A DNA stretch of 64,000 nucleotides. Source: Thinopyrum elongatum. Taxonomy: Eukaryota; Streptophyta; Magnoliopsida; Poales; Poaceae. Every line of letters begins with the position of its first letter. Position 1 is the first letter of the stretch. The stretch spans positions 51,776,434 through 51,840,433 of the forward strand of contig CM022298.1 of the NCBI GenBank assembly GCA_011799875.1, read 5' to 3'. Below the pieces are notes generated by a model that was not told the origin of the DNA, ran no database searches, and saw only the letters and a program-made list of their open reading frames with translations. This document shows positions 11,630 to 21,444 of the stretch, one piece after another. A program made the position numbers and the translations under genes.

Positions 11630-14097
11630 GAGCTGATTTGTTCCATGCCAACAGTGTCGTATTCCAGAGGACTTGTCCTTGGGCTGGAATACGGGGCGTT
11701 CCGGTCTTCTCTGAGCCGGGGTGCCACACGCACCGGGGATAGGTATACGGTCTTGAGCCCGAGGCTGCGGAGGCAGCTGGATCATAGAAGCAACTTTGTT
11801 GCCTTTCCTCGCTCTCTTCCTATGCTTCTTTGGTACTGGAGGGTCGTCTATAATATGTTTAGCCTTCGTAGGCGGCAATTCAGGCACCGACTCATGATGC
11901 TCAAACCCTGAGTACTCAGACTGCTGAGCCATCCATCCTCCGTCGTCATAGGCGCCAGTATTGATAAACTGTAGAGTGTCATCGTCATCCTCATCCTCAT
12001 CCATGGCATTGATATCATGCATTGCTTTTTCGACGGCGGCGACGTCATTAGCGACTAATGGAGCCTCTTCCTCACCCCATCCTCTATCACCCAGCACGAT
12101 AGGCGACGCTAATTGGGTAGGTGGGGTGTTGATGTTCATACCTTGCTGAGGCTGCGTGGTCGTGGGTGTGCTCCCGGCCGCCTCCAGATGAAGCAGACTC
12201 TTTGGACACAACAGAACAAACCTCTTGCAATTGCCAAGCCGCCGCGGGGTCTCGTTGTCATCTCCCCCAGGTACCGGAGGAGCCAAATTCTTGTGGCCTG
12301 GTTTTACACTGGCCACTGAAACCTTGTGGACGTCAGGGGGGATCAGCCGGCTGTGGAACAATGGTTCCTTCGGCTTCACTATCGTCGCCTTCCCCACATC
12401 CACCTTCTGGCCGCTGATAGTGTACAGTATGGTGCACGGGGTTTCGTCGGCCTACAAAGACATGTCTGCGACGTGAGACATCCGAAAGGCAACAGAAACG
12501 GGAGATTATACATTTATTGAAGAGGGCCGGTGTGACAGGTACCGTGAGGGCGTCGAGCTCAGCCAAAGACGAAGCACCACTGAGCACGCCTGAGACGGAG
12601 GACGGGCTGCTATGAGCAGGTGCGGGAGCCGGTGCAGGAGCTGGTGCGGGAGCAGGTGCTGGTGCAACGCTAGTCGAGCTGCTCCCGAAGAAGTTGGCAA
12701 GGGGAAAGTCCGTTGCATCTTTATTTGGATTTTCCCTGCTCCAAGCGATGATAGCCGGAAGCAACACACCATACGAAGCTACCATTTCCTCTTTTGCGGC
12801 AGCTACCGCTGCTATGACTGTCTCGGTTGATTTCTTATCAACCGCAATCGCAACCTTATTGTCGATGTTTTCTTCAGTTAACCTCCGTCTTTCCTTTCTC
12901 TCCTCCGTGGTCTCACAGTAGTACTTCTTTCATGTGGTGCCGTCTCCGACGCCGTGCACGCGTCCATACGACGGCCGAGTGTCCAACGGGAGTCCTTTCA
13001 ATAAGTTCAAGGCCCGGTTGAATCGGGTGTCCCACTTGGGCCTCGCCAACGCCTCAGACGGCGAGTCGCTTTCGGCCGTGATCCTGTGCTGCTCTCTCTG
13101 CAAAAGGAACAAGGATGTTTACAAATATGACTAAACGTGCGGTCGAATTGATCAGAAGCTAAAATTAGGGGGTAATTAAAAATTACCAGCAGTCTCATGA
13201 ACTCCGTCGTGACCGGGTCCGTCTCAAAAACCTTCTTGACTGGGTCCCAATGGTACCGGGCCCTGAGGACGTCACGCTCCTGCAGGACGGTGCACTCCGC
13301 CAAGGGGTCTGGGCTGCCCAGACTTTCGCGTTCCGCGTCCTCCTTGGCCCATATGGACCTCTTCCCCGCGTAACCACGGCTTCCGAGGTGGTGGCACCCC
13401 ATGTTCCTCTCTTGAAGCCCCTTCATATGCTCCGACTTTTCTTTGGCAGCTTCGGCAACGCAAGCCGCATTGAATATTTCAAACTGCTCTTCCGTAATTG
13501 TCGGATTATCCTTTACAATCTCGGAGTAGGGCCCCTTTTTGTCGATGATCCTTGCTTTCACCCTTACTTTCCAGGCGGACAACGCGCCGCTAAACTTGCC
13601 CATGGCGCGTCTTTTTATCTTCTTCATTGCCGGGTCTTTATCTGGATTTTTATATTTGCTTTCATCCCGGCCGGGAACAAGAACACCTGGTGCAGCTTCG
13701 TTAGGAGGGACTGCTTCATATCTGGTATCTTCCATAGTTTCACATCGTTGATGGTGGCGCAAGCCCGTAGTATGCAGCCTATTTCATTGCCGTAGCACGC
13801 GCGCACTTCCGCGGGCTCTTTTGGCTCAAAATTGCCGTCGTCCACCTCCGTGACCACCGCTCTAGTAGTGATGAGCTGGTTTGGGCAACGTTGCCTCTTT
13901 GGTTTTGGTTCTATACCGGCTCCGCCAGTCTCGGCGCCGGTCTCAGTCTCAGCGCCGGTCTCGATGTCGGTCTCAGTCTCCGATGTGACATGTGGGCCCT
14001 GCAACAACCGTTGCTCATCGAGAAGGTTCAAATAGGCGTCTGCCGCCTCGTAGACGTTGAAATCACCAGAACCCTGTCTTTCATCGTTGCTAGCCAT

Positions 14098-15324
14098 GTT
14101 TCCTACGATTAAATCTAGTCAATTAATTCTAGACCTAATAAAATGGATAATGACATAAAAAAAGGCCTATGTTTTGCTAGAACGTTGATTCATTCCCGGT
14201 GCGGCAAATCCCGGGCACTCGATATGTCCTAGTTTGTAGCACAAGTCATGCTGAAATTCATGGAAAATTTCGGCATGACCTTTGCTACAAAGTGGACAAA
14301 TCGAGCACCTGAAATTTGCCGGAATGGAAATGAATCAGCATTCCGGCAAAACATAGGTCACTCGGAATCATTCCCTGCAAACAACAAAAGGCCACTTGGT
14401 CACAATCAAACCACTTCAATGTTGCATATAACATGACCACTTAAGAACATGTACATGAGCAACTACAACAGTAGATAAACATGAGCAAACACAACTGAGG
14501 AATTTGCATATATCATGGCCACTTCAATGTTTGACACTTCAAGAAAATCTACACAAATTTCAAATTATGAACCCTAGCATCTACAAGTACTAACTAATTA
14601 GATGAACCCTAGCTAGCTACTTAAGCATCTACAACTACTTAAGCACCCATTGATGAACCCTAGGAATTATACAACTACTTAAGCATACATTGGGTGCAGA
14701 ACAACTATATAAGTACTTAAGCAACTATATATACAACCCTATAATATATTTAGTTAACTACTTAAGCATATACAAATTTGTACTAAAAATTCAGTTAACT
14801 ACTAATTTCATTCATTTAACTTCACCTAATTAACCTAGTAAAACCCTACTTCCCTAACAAAAAAACATGTAATTAACATCTACTAGTACCACTACTGCCC
14901 TAACCTAATTAACCTAAGTTAATCCAATTAACATCTACTAGTACCACTACTGCTAATTCCTAGGGTTCATAAATAAATTCACCTAAGTTAATTAACCTAG
15001 AGAGGAGGGGTGGGGCTTACAGAGAGGAGGGCATTGAGGGTGGCTCGGGGGAACGGTTGCGGGGAGGCAGGGGCGGCGAGGAGCGGACGAGCTGGCTCCG
15101 GGGGCACGCGGCTCCGGTGGCGGCGATGGCGCGCGGCTCCGGTGATGGCGACAGAGGCAGGGGTGACGAGGGAGCAGGGGTGGTGAGGAGCGGACGAGGG
15201 TGTGGCTCCAGGGGCGTGCGGCTCGGGCGCAGGGGCGATCGACGGCGGCGACAGATCGACGGCGGGCAAGGGTGGGGGGAGAAGGGGAGAGGGGGAAAAG
15301 GACTTAGCAAAATTTTGAGCCCGC
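14098..15324. other. Non-coding 5' side of the first CACTA
   Basis: An AT-rich interior (14120-15000) is followed by a GC-rich block (15000-15300). Because the gene reads on the minus strand, this is where its promoter and 5' leader should lie. The GC-rich block contains frames on both strands with simple Pro/Ser/Arg composition; I do not call them genes. Confidence 0.5.
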
Positions 15325-15937
15325 GCGTATGGTTAAGTCAAACTAGCAGTAGCGCTGGCAAGAAAAACGCGCTATAGCTAAGGTAGCTATAGCGCTTTCC
15401 ACTAAAGCGCGCTACTGCTACTGGAAGCAGCTATTTATTTTCCTTTTTCTTTTCCTTTTATCTAAGGAACTTAGCTATATCGCGTGACCAGAAAAGCGCT
15501 ACTGCTAAACTAGCTATAGCGCTTTGTGAGAACAAGCGCTACTGCTATACCTTTCTCCTCTATTTTTCTTTTTCTTTTGTTTTTCTTTTTTTCATTTCTC
15601 CTTTTTCTATTTCTTTCATTTTCATTTATTTTTCTATTAATTTTTCTACTTATTTTCTTTTTCTTAGCTGTAGCGCTCTACCATAGAAACGCGCTGCTAT
15701 AACGCACTTAGCAATAGCGTGTTTCACACAGGCTCGCTACTACTATTCCTAGCCTACCGGCAACAGTGTGGGAATTATAGTAGTAGCGATTTTTTTGCGC
15801 TGAGGCGCTACTGCTACAACTATAGTTGTAGCGTGCTTTTGTGACGAGCGCTACTACTAAGTAGCAGTAGCGCTTAGTTTTGATTTTTGACCAGCGTTGC
15901 TGCTATACCTCTGGTTATAAGGTTTTCCCTAGTACTG
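15325..15937. repeat. Right terminal inverted repeat and subterminal repeats of the first CACTA
   Basis: Many copies of GCGCTACTGCT, AGCAGTAGCGC and GCTATAGCGC lie in both orientations, with T-rich tracts between (15420-15660). The terminal inverted repeat is at about 15918-15937. Confidence 0.85.
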
Positions 15938-15969
15938 TATGTTGAATGTATACCTAATCAGCATACCTA

Positions 15970-16165
15970 ACAAGTTCTGCAACTTCTACACTTCTTCACT
16001 TTGTTCTGTAACTTCTACACTTCTTCAGATCCTCTGAATGACAAGAACAAAACGATGATTAAACAAGTCATGGTAATCAACAGTCAAACCAAACCTTCTT
16101 CAGTTCTTCAGAACCTTCAAACGACACAAACTAAACGATGCCAAAACAAGTGATGCCAATCAGCA
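15970..16165. repeat. Local duplications next to the unknown coiled-coil ORF
   Basis: The phrase CAACTTCTACACTTCTTCA occurs in two adjacent near-copies (about 15977 and 16009), and a longer block ending CAAACCAAACC (about 16050-16094) is repeated with drift at about 16135-16177. The second block overlaps the 3' end of the minus-strand ORF at 16167. Confidence 0.5.
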
Positions 16166-16166
16166 A

Positions 16167-16853
16167 TCATACCAAACCACCGAAGTTACTCAGCTTCTCC
16201 AGGCGAATGACGGTGGTAAGGCAGGGAGCCACTGCCCGCAGAGCCCGCTCCCGGTCAATGGGAGCCAGCTCGTCGAAGACGATGTCGAATGACACGAATG
16301 GATTGCGGTGATGAAGTCCGGATAGGATTCGACCGCCAACGGCTGCGGCACCATGAACCCCCTCCTTGTCCAGCGCCTCACCGACCGCCGCACGGAGACG
16401 GTTCAGCTCCTCAGAGAGATAACTAAAGAAGGAGACCAGGTTAGGAAGTCGGAGCTCGTGGAAGTCGATGGAGTGACCGAATGGGTTTAGCCCGATGGCC
16501 GGCATGGTCGCGCTCGCACAACGGTACGCGTCGCGAAGCCTCACCACCTGTGTGGTGACATGATCCAGCAAGCGGTCCTGGCGACCCTGCAGATCCGCAC
16601 GATCGGAGCGCTCGCTCACCAGTGCAGCTGCCGCTTCCTGCAACAACGCCGACGACGCCACAAGCATCTTAGTCTTCGACTCCTGACGTTGATGAAGCTC
16701 CGTGAGCTGACGCTCATGACGGAGGAGCAAGTCACTCTTCTCCTCCCGGAGCTCACGGAGCTCCACATCCTTGGCCCGAAGCTGCGCATCCTTGGCCACA
16801 AGCTCCAGTCTTTGGCGCCTCACCTTTGATACCGTGATATCGTGGGCACCCAT
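16167..16853 (-). CDS. Coiled-coil protein of unknown function, 228 residues
   Basis: This is an intact single frame with a good ATG context (CCATGG). Residues about 12-100 form a charged coiled coil rich in Arg, Glu, Leu and Gln. The C-terminal half (about 110-228) looks globular, with aromatic and hydrophobic stretches such as LVSFFSYLSEELNRL and DIVFDELAPIDRERALRAV. No signal peptide, membrane segment or metal-binding motif is visible. The even GC-rich codon use over the whole length argues for real coding. I do not recognise the family; proteins of this build in grasses are usually annotated as hypothetical. It lies 230 bases from the end of the CACTA element, which may affect its 3' end. 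Host gene versus gene fragment cannot be settled here. Confidence 0.55.
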   Translation of the reverse strand: MGAHDITVSKVRRQRLELVAKDAQLRAKDVELRELREEKSDLLLRHERQLTELHQRQESKTKMLVASSALLQEAAAALVSERSDRADLQGRQDRLLDHVTTQVVRLRDAYRCASATMPAIGLNPFGHSIDFHELRLPNLVSFFSYLSEELNRLRAAVGEALDKEGVHGAAAVGGRILSGLHHRNPFVSFDIVFDELAPIDRERALRAVAPCLTTVIRLEKLSNFGGLV

Positions 16854-17819
16854 GGAAACCGGTACAAGGAATTTGGGGGGCCAAGCAGGAGGAGGGGTCG
16901 GAAGGATGAAGATGGAGGAGGGGGCGGAAAGGATGAAGACGGAGGTCTGCAGCCTGACAGAGCGAAGATCGATCTAAATCTTTTGTTTTCCCCATTCCAT
17001 GCCCTTTCACATCAGTTGGTTTCCCCAGACCGGCCACCGCTAAAGATCAAAGTAACGCAGCGGTGATATTTTATTTTACCTGGCAGTCAAAAGCGACAAA
17101 CGCACTGGAGGTATGATGACGGAACATGCCTGACGCCTAGGCGTCTCACCTGTGGCAGGATACACGCCACAGAAAAACCCGTGACTACCGTTAACATGTG
17201 CACGCCACATTTATAGGCGTTTCCATGATTGTAGTTACACGACGTATTGACAGGCGCGTCAGAACCGGCGACGCCTTCGGCCTAGGCGCGTTTGACGGCT
17301 GCCACGCTGGCGGCCGGTTGTCGTGGTCGGTCAATGGCGCCTGGGCGGGCGGCGCGGCGACGTGCAAGTGTGGTGCCATGCGGTCCGGCGCGAATGGGGT
17401 CAGACGACGAAATAAGTTTTTTGGAGGGTCAGTGGGCAAAATAAGATGGCCCATGGATCATTTAGTAAAAATTATACTTTCTAGACGCCCTTACCACCGC
17501 CGTGCCCACCGGTCACTCCTCGTGGGCTCTCCTCTCCTGTTTCCTGGTGCCCACCAGTAGGCCTCTCTTCAATCTCTTCTGACAGAGCCAGCTGTGCTGC
17601 AGTTACATAACTGCATGCTGAAACACAAGTTACTGGATCTGCACTGTCCAGACCCCGTCAATGGCCGCTGAAACACCATCATTTGTCTCAACGTGGCATC
17701 AATGGGGTTGTGGAGTTGCTGCCGCATACTAGCAAGTTAGATGATAATATTTACCTAATCATATTCTACACTGAAATTAAAGTTTTGGGGCATCTCCTTG
17801 CCGTGAGTGTCTCTTTCAG
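16854..17819. other. Intergenic, with GC-rich patch
   Basis: The interval holds the likely promoter side of the minus-strand ORF (16854-17100). At 17200-17450 there is a GC-rich patch with open frames on both strands, but no recognisable protein and no repeat boundary. Confidence 0.4.
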
Positions 17820-18090
17820 TAGTACCTTCGTCCTGGTTTATTGATACCCATCGTATTATGTGCAATATTTTGATTATAACTTTAACTAACAAAATGTTAA
17901 TGCATGTCATGAAAAATAATATCATTGAAAGTTATGTTCATGAAAAATAATATCATTGAAAGTTATGTTCAAAACGAATCCAATGATATAATTTTTTATG
18001 ACATGCATTAACAATTTATTAGTTAAATATTTGATCAAAACATGGCACAAAATATAAAGGGAACCAATAATCCAGGACGAAGGTAGTAAG
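17820..18090. mobile_element. Palindromic MITE, about 270 bp
   Basis: The two ends are inverted copies: CCTTCGTCCTGGTTTATTG on the left (from about 17824) and CAATAATCCAGGACGAAGG on the right (to about 18084). Inverted similarity continues inward through TTAATGCATGTCAT / ATGACATGCATTAA to the centre. A 31-bp tandem duplication (17909-17939 and 17940-17970) sits in the left arm only. There is no coding capacity. Superfamily was not assigned because the target duplication is not clear. Confidence 0.75.
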
Positions 18091-18303
18091 CGTTTTGCTT
18101 ATTGTCCTTAGTGTGCTGCTATCCATACTTCCGAGCATATTATTGTCTAGCCTCTTTTGTGATTGGTCCTCATTTTTAATTACCTTACTGTTTATCTAAC
18201 ATCATTTGATGTTTTGAGGTAGCACCTAGCTAGTAAATTGTTGTACAAAAAATACTTTTGTTTTGCTAATTTTGTCCTGTGTATGAGCAACCTGATAGAA
18301 TAC

Positions 18304-18353
18304 TACTCACTCTGTCCCATAATATAAGAACGTTTTTCAGTCCGAAGGGAGTA
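18304..18353. mobile_element. Stowaway-type MITE remnant (about 50 bp)
   Basis: The left part TACTCACTCTGTCCCATAAT and the right part CCGAAGGGAGTA are the two ends of a Stowaway terminal repeat, joined with most of the interior missing. TA flanks both sides. This is either a large internal deletion or a fused-end relic. Confidence 0.7.
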
Positions 18354-19075
18354 GGATATATGGCCTATCAGTTCAGATCACTGTTAGCCTGATATCCCAG
18401 GAGTGTTCCACTAGCGTGCTACAGAGTGCACATGAATGTAGTAACTCATTTTTCTGTTTTGGCCATCTTGGTGTGCTCATTCTCCAGTTTCGGCAGCAAT
18501 TATATTGCCGTTAATCATAGATCTCAATCAATTCCAATTTCTTCCTTTTTACATCTTCATAAACTGTTTGCTTTCCTTCCAAATCTTTACACTGTGATGC
18601 ATATGCTTCATCAATGTTGTGTTAGCTCATATGATAACTGATATCGTGATATCGTCTTCACAGGAGGTTTTTGCTTCTACAAAATTGCTTGCTCCTTTTT
18701 ATCTTATTTCTTGACTGTCTAGAAGTACATCCATTTTCTGGTTTTCGGATGCTGCTCATTCATTTCTGTACATTTTGCTTTGCTTATGGTAATACAGTTT
18801 GCCTGAATTTCAGACAAAACACAGACCACTAAAATCGCAGTTTTTTTGTTTTTTTTTTTGCGAGACACTAAAATCACAGTTACAAAAGCAGCTAGTTGTG
18901 TCAATTGTACTGGTGAATGAATCAACATTGCAGTCTATTTTATTTCCTCGAGACAAGCTCTTTTATTCTTATTCCCAAAATGAAGCCACAATTAATAAAC
19001 ATAGGGCTCTCCCCAACAAGAGAAGCAGAGTGGAAAGGAAAACACAACAGATAACAAATGACTCTTGACTCTTGC
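18354..19075. other. AT-rich intergenic, 3' side of the sulfotransferase gene
   Basis: No gene or repeat boundary is seen. Because the sulfotransferase reads on the minus strand, its 3' UTR and poly(A) site should lie at the right-hand end of this stretch. Confidence 0.4.
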
Positions 19076-20118
19076 TCAAAACACGAGCCCGGATCCCTGG
19101 AGCTTGTCCTCGAGGATGCGGTCGAGCTTCTCCCCCATCTCGCGGCTCATGTGGTTCGCCCAGTCCCCTACCTCGCCTTTTCGATAAAACACGGAGTTAT
19201 CAACGTGAATTTTATTCCTGTGGCTGACGTCGCCGACCTGGTTCACCTCTAGGCCGGTGAGCGTCTCGAAGCTGCACATCCTGGCAACCTCCTCCGCCAC
19301 GCCGGACCTCTCCTCCTCCTCGGTCAGCTGGACGCCGAGGAACCTCGCGAGCCTCCTCACGACCCGCGCCGGGTCCGACTTGATCTCCTCGTACTTGAGG
19401 AAGAGGACAGTGTCCGGCCTCGCCACGCTCTCCTCCCAGTACTCGAGGCAGTGGTCCCAGAAGGGGCCGTAGGGCGAGAACCCCTCGCAGAACATGCCCA
19501 AGGCGTCGTCCATCGACAGGCCGGCGCCGCCCCGCGCGGCCAGCTTGTTCTCGAAGTGCAGCCTGGAGACGAGCGTGTCCTTGGGGTCTCGGCACAGGTA
19601 CACCACCCGGCAGCCGAGCGACCGCGTCTCCGGCGGGAGCAGCGACATGTTCATGTGCGTGGTGAGGAGCCTCGGGGACGGGAGCGCGCCGAGGTCAATG
19701 TGATCGTCCGCTCCGGCAGCACCAGGGATTTCAATGAACGGCACGAGGTGCTGCGCGTGGCGGTTGAGGAGCGGGTGGTCGGCGCCGAGGCCATGGCGGG
19801 ACCGGTTGACGACGGTGAAGGCGAGGGCCTTAAGCCAGGTGGTGCCGCACTTGGGCTGCGTGGCGAGGACGACGTCGTCTGCGCGGGGCAGAAGGCTCGT
19901 CTGGTGCGCAGGACCCCCTCCAGCATCCTCGGCTTGAACCAGTAGCCCTTGTACTCGATGAGCCGCTGCGGCCACCCCTCCCTTGATGGGAGCGAGGATA
20001 TGAAGTCCTTGAGGCTCTCTTCGGATGAGGCCTCTTCCGGTGAGCTCATCGGTGGAGCTGCTGCTGCTGCTGCCGGTTGGGCCATGGCTGATGAGGGGGG
20101 TGAGGCGAAGCTAGCCAT
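19076..20118 (-). pseudogene. Cytosolic sulfotransferase, one frameshift
   Basis: The product is a plant cytosolic sulfotransferase (Sulfotransfer_1 family), which moves sulfate from PAPS to a small hydroxylated substrate such as a flavonol, brassinosteroid or jasmonate; the substrate cannot be told from sequence. The start chosen is the Met at 20118 (MASFASPPSS), followed by a family-type N-terminus ending YKGYWFKPRMLEGVL. One base is then missing or gained between about 19903 and 19915, next to a run of Cs. The second frame continues without interruption to the stop at 19076. It has the 5'-phosphosulfate loop QPKCGTTWLKALAF, the presumed catalytic His in LLTTHM, the 3'-phosphate site YLCRDPKDTLVS and the C-terminal RKGEVGDWANHM motif. 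Total length would be about 345 residues, normal for the family. All key motifs are intact, so this is a very young pseudogene or a sequencing error. It has no introns, as is usual for this family in grasses. Confidence 0.85.
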
Positions 20119-20190
20119 ATTTTGTTGGCTATGAATGGATAGCGAAGAAGCCGGTTGTTGCGATCTGCATCGAGCCATTCATTATAGTAC

Positions 20191-20441
20191 GTACTACTTT
20201 ATGGAGGGAGCAGGATCTCGTGGAGCCGAAATTAATTAGAAATTTAGAATACGACGCACATGGAGAGATGCCTCCCACCAGACTCCCTTTCCCTCTCATG
20301 ACGCACTTGAGTTCTGACGCATGCATGGCTCCAACGACTCGCAGTAATCAGATCGTGCACTCCAAAGTAGATGGCATAATTGAACTGAACAATAGGAAGA
20401 TATGCAACAAACCAGGACAAAGATTTCAAGAATATATTACA
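20191..20441. repeat. Duplicated sulfotransferase upstream region, copy 1
   Basis: This block, directly upstream of the sulfotransferase, shares several matching segments in the same order with 20947-21440, for example GTACTACTTTATG, AATTAGAAATTTAGAA and GACAAAGATTTCAAG. Copy 1 contains no MITE. Confidence 0.7.
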
Positions 20442-20516
20442 AGGGAGGGATCATACTCCATACTGAGTAGAGTATCCAGCATTCTTCAGATGGACGGAGG
20501 TAGATGGTAGAAGCGA

Positions 20517-20630
20517 CTTCCTCCGTCCGAAAAAACTTATCCCTCAAATGGATGTATTTATCACCAAGTTAGTGCTAGATACGTCCATTTGAGGGATAAG
20601 CTTGGAACAAGCTTTTTCAGACGGAGAGAG
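20517..20630. mobile_element. Stowaway MITE, 114 bp
   Basis: Ends CTTCCTCCGTCCGAAAAA and, inverted, CTCTCTCCGTCTGAAAAA are Stowaway terminal repeats. The inner arms TCCCTCAAATGGATGTAT and its reverse complement make a nearly complete hairpin. TA follows on the right; the left flank is GA, so that copy of the duplication has mutated. Confidence 0.8.
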
Positions 20631-20946
20631 TACTATGCTAGTTCTGAACAATCGGCAATGGTTTGATTCGGGAAGCACGATGTCGCGTAGTCAGGTTGTT
20701 GATGTCGAAGAGTCCACCACAGTCATGTGACAATACGATGCATGGTCCGTTACGCTCATGGAAGGAGGCAATGAGGAGGCCACATCCCACGTATCGTGGA
20801 TCATGGGGTTGAGTTTGTCAAGGTCGGGGTCAGGATACCAAAGGACGGGCTGACACAGAGCCTGTGATGGGCACCGCAGTTGCAAAGGAAAAATAGATCG
20901 CGGTTATAGACTTTGTCGTGATGCTTTATTAGGTCGATGACTAGGA

Positions 20947-21440
20947 GTACTACTTTATGAAGGGAGCAGCATCTCGTGGCGCCGAAACTAATTAGAAATT
21001 TAGAACACGACGCACAAGGAGAGATGCCGAGTAATGCTACAAGTACAAAAGGATACAAGCTTTTATATAAAGGTGGGTTTTGATTGGAGATTAAGGGGGA
21101 GAAAGGGCCCACCCCCATGAAAATCAGGGGGTAGAGGTTAGTTAGTTTGAAAATATCCTTGTCAGCGTGTAAAAGCATGTAAACTTTTGTATGTTTAGCG
21201 TGTAAAGACTCCATCGTCCTGCACATATATAACAATGAAGCACTTGAGTTGTGACGCATGCTCCAACGACTCGAAGTAATCAGATAATGCACACCAAAAG
21301 TGCCATGTCCCTTGAGATTGGACCGAAAATAATGCTACTGTATCCCAACCAAAATATATATACAAGTACATCTACTAGCATACTATTGAAAGGAACACTA
21401 GGAGGATGCAACAAACCAAGACAAAGATTTCAAGATATAT
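20947..21440. repeat. Duplicated sulfotransferase upstream region, copy 2
   Basis: Matches copy 1 (20191-20441) in order and orientation, but the coding region is absent next to it and a 208-bp insertion splits it at 21030-21237. This suggests a tandem duplication of the locus with later loss of the second gene, or duplication of the flank alone. Confidence 0.65.
21030..21237. mobile_element. MITE-like insertion in copy 2 of the duplicated flank
   Basis: Copy 1 of the duplication lacks this block. It starts GAGTAATGCTACAAGTAC, holds GATTAAGGGGGAGA and ends near a TTTAGCGTGTAAAG string. The start and the GGGGGAG core resemble the reverse complement of the insertion at 23268-23440, so the two may be members of one family. 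Confidence 0.55.
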
Positions 21441-21444
21441 ATAT

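Larger units (their letters stand above)
7650..11728 (+). mobile_element. Nested LTR-type insertion, probably a 4.1-kb solo LTR (Del/Tekay-like)
   Basis: The insertion starts TGTAACACCC and ends GGGGTGCCACA, giving TG...CA ends. It is flanked by an exact 5-bp duplication CGCAC (7645-7649 and 11729-11733), so both boundaries are firm. It has a TATA box at 9343-9350 and an AATAAA at 11624-11629, in the order and spacing expected of U3, R and U5 in one long LTR. I saw no primer site, gag or pol and no second copy of its ends, so it is best read as a solo LTR. Very long LTRs beginning TGTAACACC are common in the Del/Tekay branch of plant gypsy elements; that assignment is an inference. The GC-rich frames near 9000-10240 are LTR sequence, not genes. 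Confidence 0.88.
6508..14097 (-). pseudogene. CACTA-borne protein: Ptta/En/Spm-type region plus Ulp1-like region, decayed and split
   Basis: Reading on the minus strand, the gene starts near 14097 (MASNDERQG). The first part (14097-13200) resembles the plant Ptta/En/Spm transposase family: a Thr/Glu repeat, then ACYGNEIGCIL, then after a one-base shift near 13665 a basic KKIKRRAMGKFSGALSAWK segment and GCHHLGSRGY. A Pro-Ala dipeptide run follows near 12610-12660, then an acidic linker (about 12000). Coding is cut at 11734 by the nested LTR and resumes at 7649 with an Ulp1-like (C48 peptidase) segment: an MHEAFLAVC...HREYVWDY region, then LVPYHP at 7190. A probable intron follows. The last part (7080-6508) has LYLDSS and DFCCIQQPSG, with a stop at the FIYGA site and a frameshift before it. 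The usual His and the second-Cys-region residue are not where the family has them. Proteolysis is unlikely; a DNA-binding role is the family inference. Confidence 0.75.
5550..15937. mobile_element. CACTA (En/Spm-type) DNA transposon, about 10.4 kb including a nested insertion
   Basis: The left end is CACTACTAGGGAAAAGCC; the right end reads, on the minus strand, CAGTACTAGGGAAAACC, so the right terminus carries a C-to-G change in the CACTA pentamer. The element is flanked by the 3-bp TSD TAT (5547-5549 and 15938-15940), as expected for CACTA elements. Both ends hold several hundred bases of short subterminal repeats around AGCAGTAGCGC in both orientations. The interior carries one decayed minus-strand gene and a 4079-bp nested LTR insertion; without that insertion and its target duplication the element is about 6.3 kb. 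No TNP2 transposase was found inside, so the copy is probably non-autonomous. Confidence 0.93.

Noticed and set aside
19451..19945. Plus-strand frames antisense to the sulfotransferase
   Set aside because: They mirror the high-GC coding of the sulfotransferase on the minus strand and have no motif of their own.
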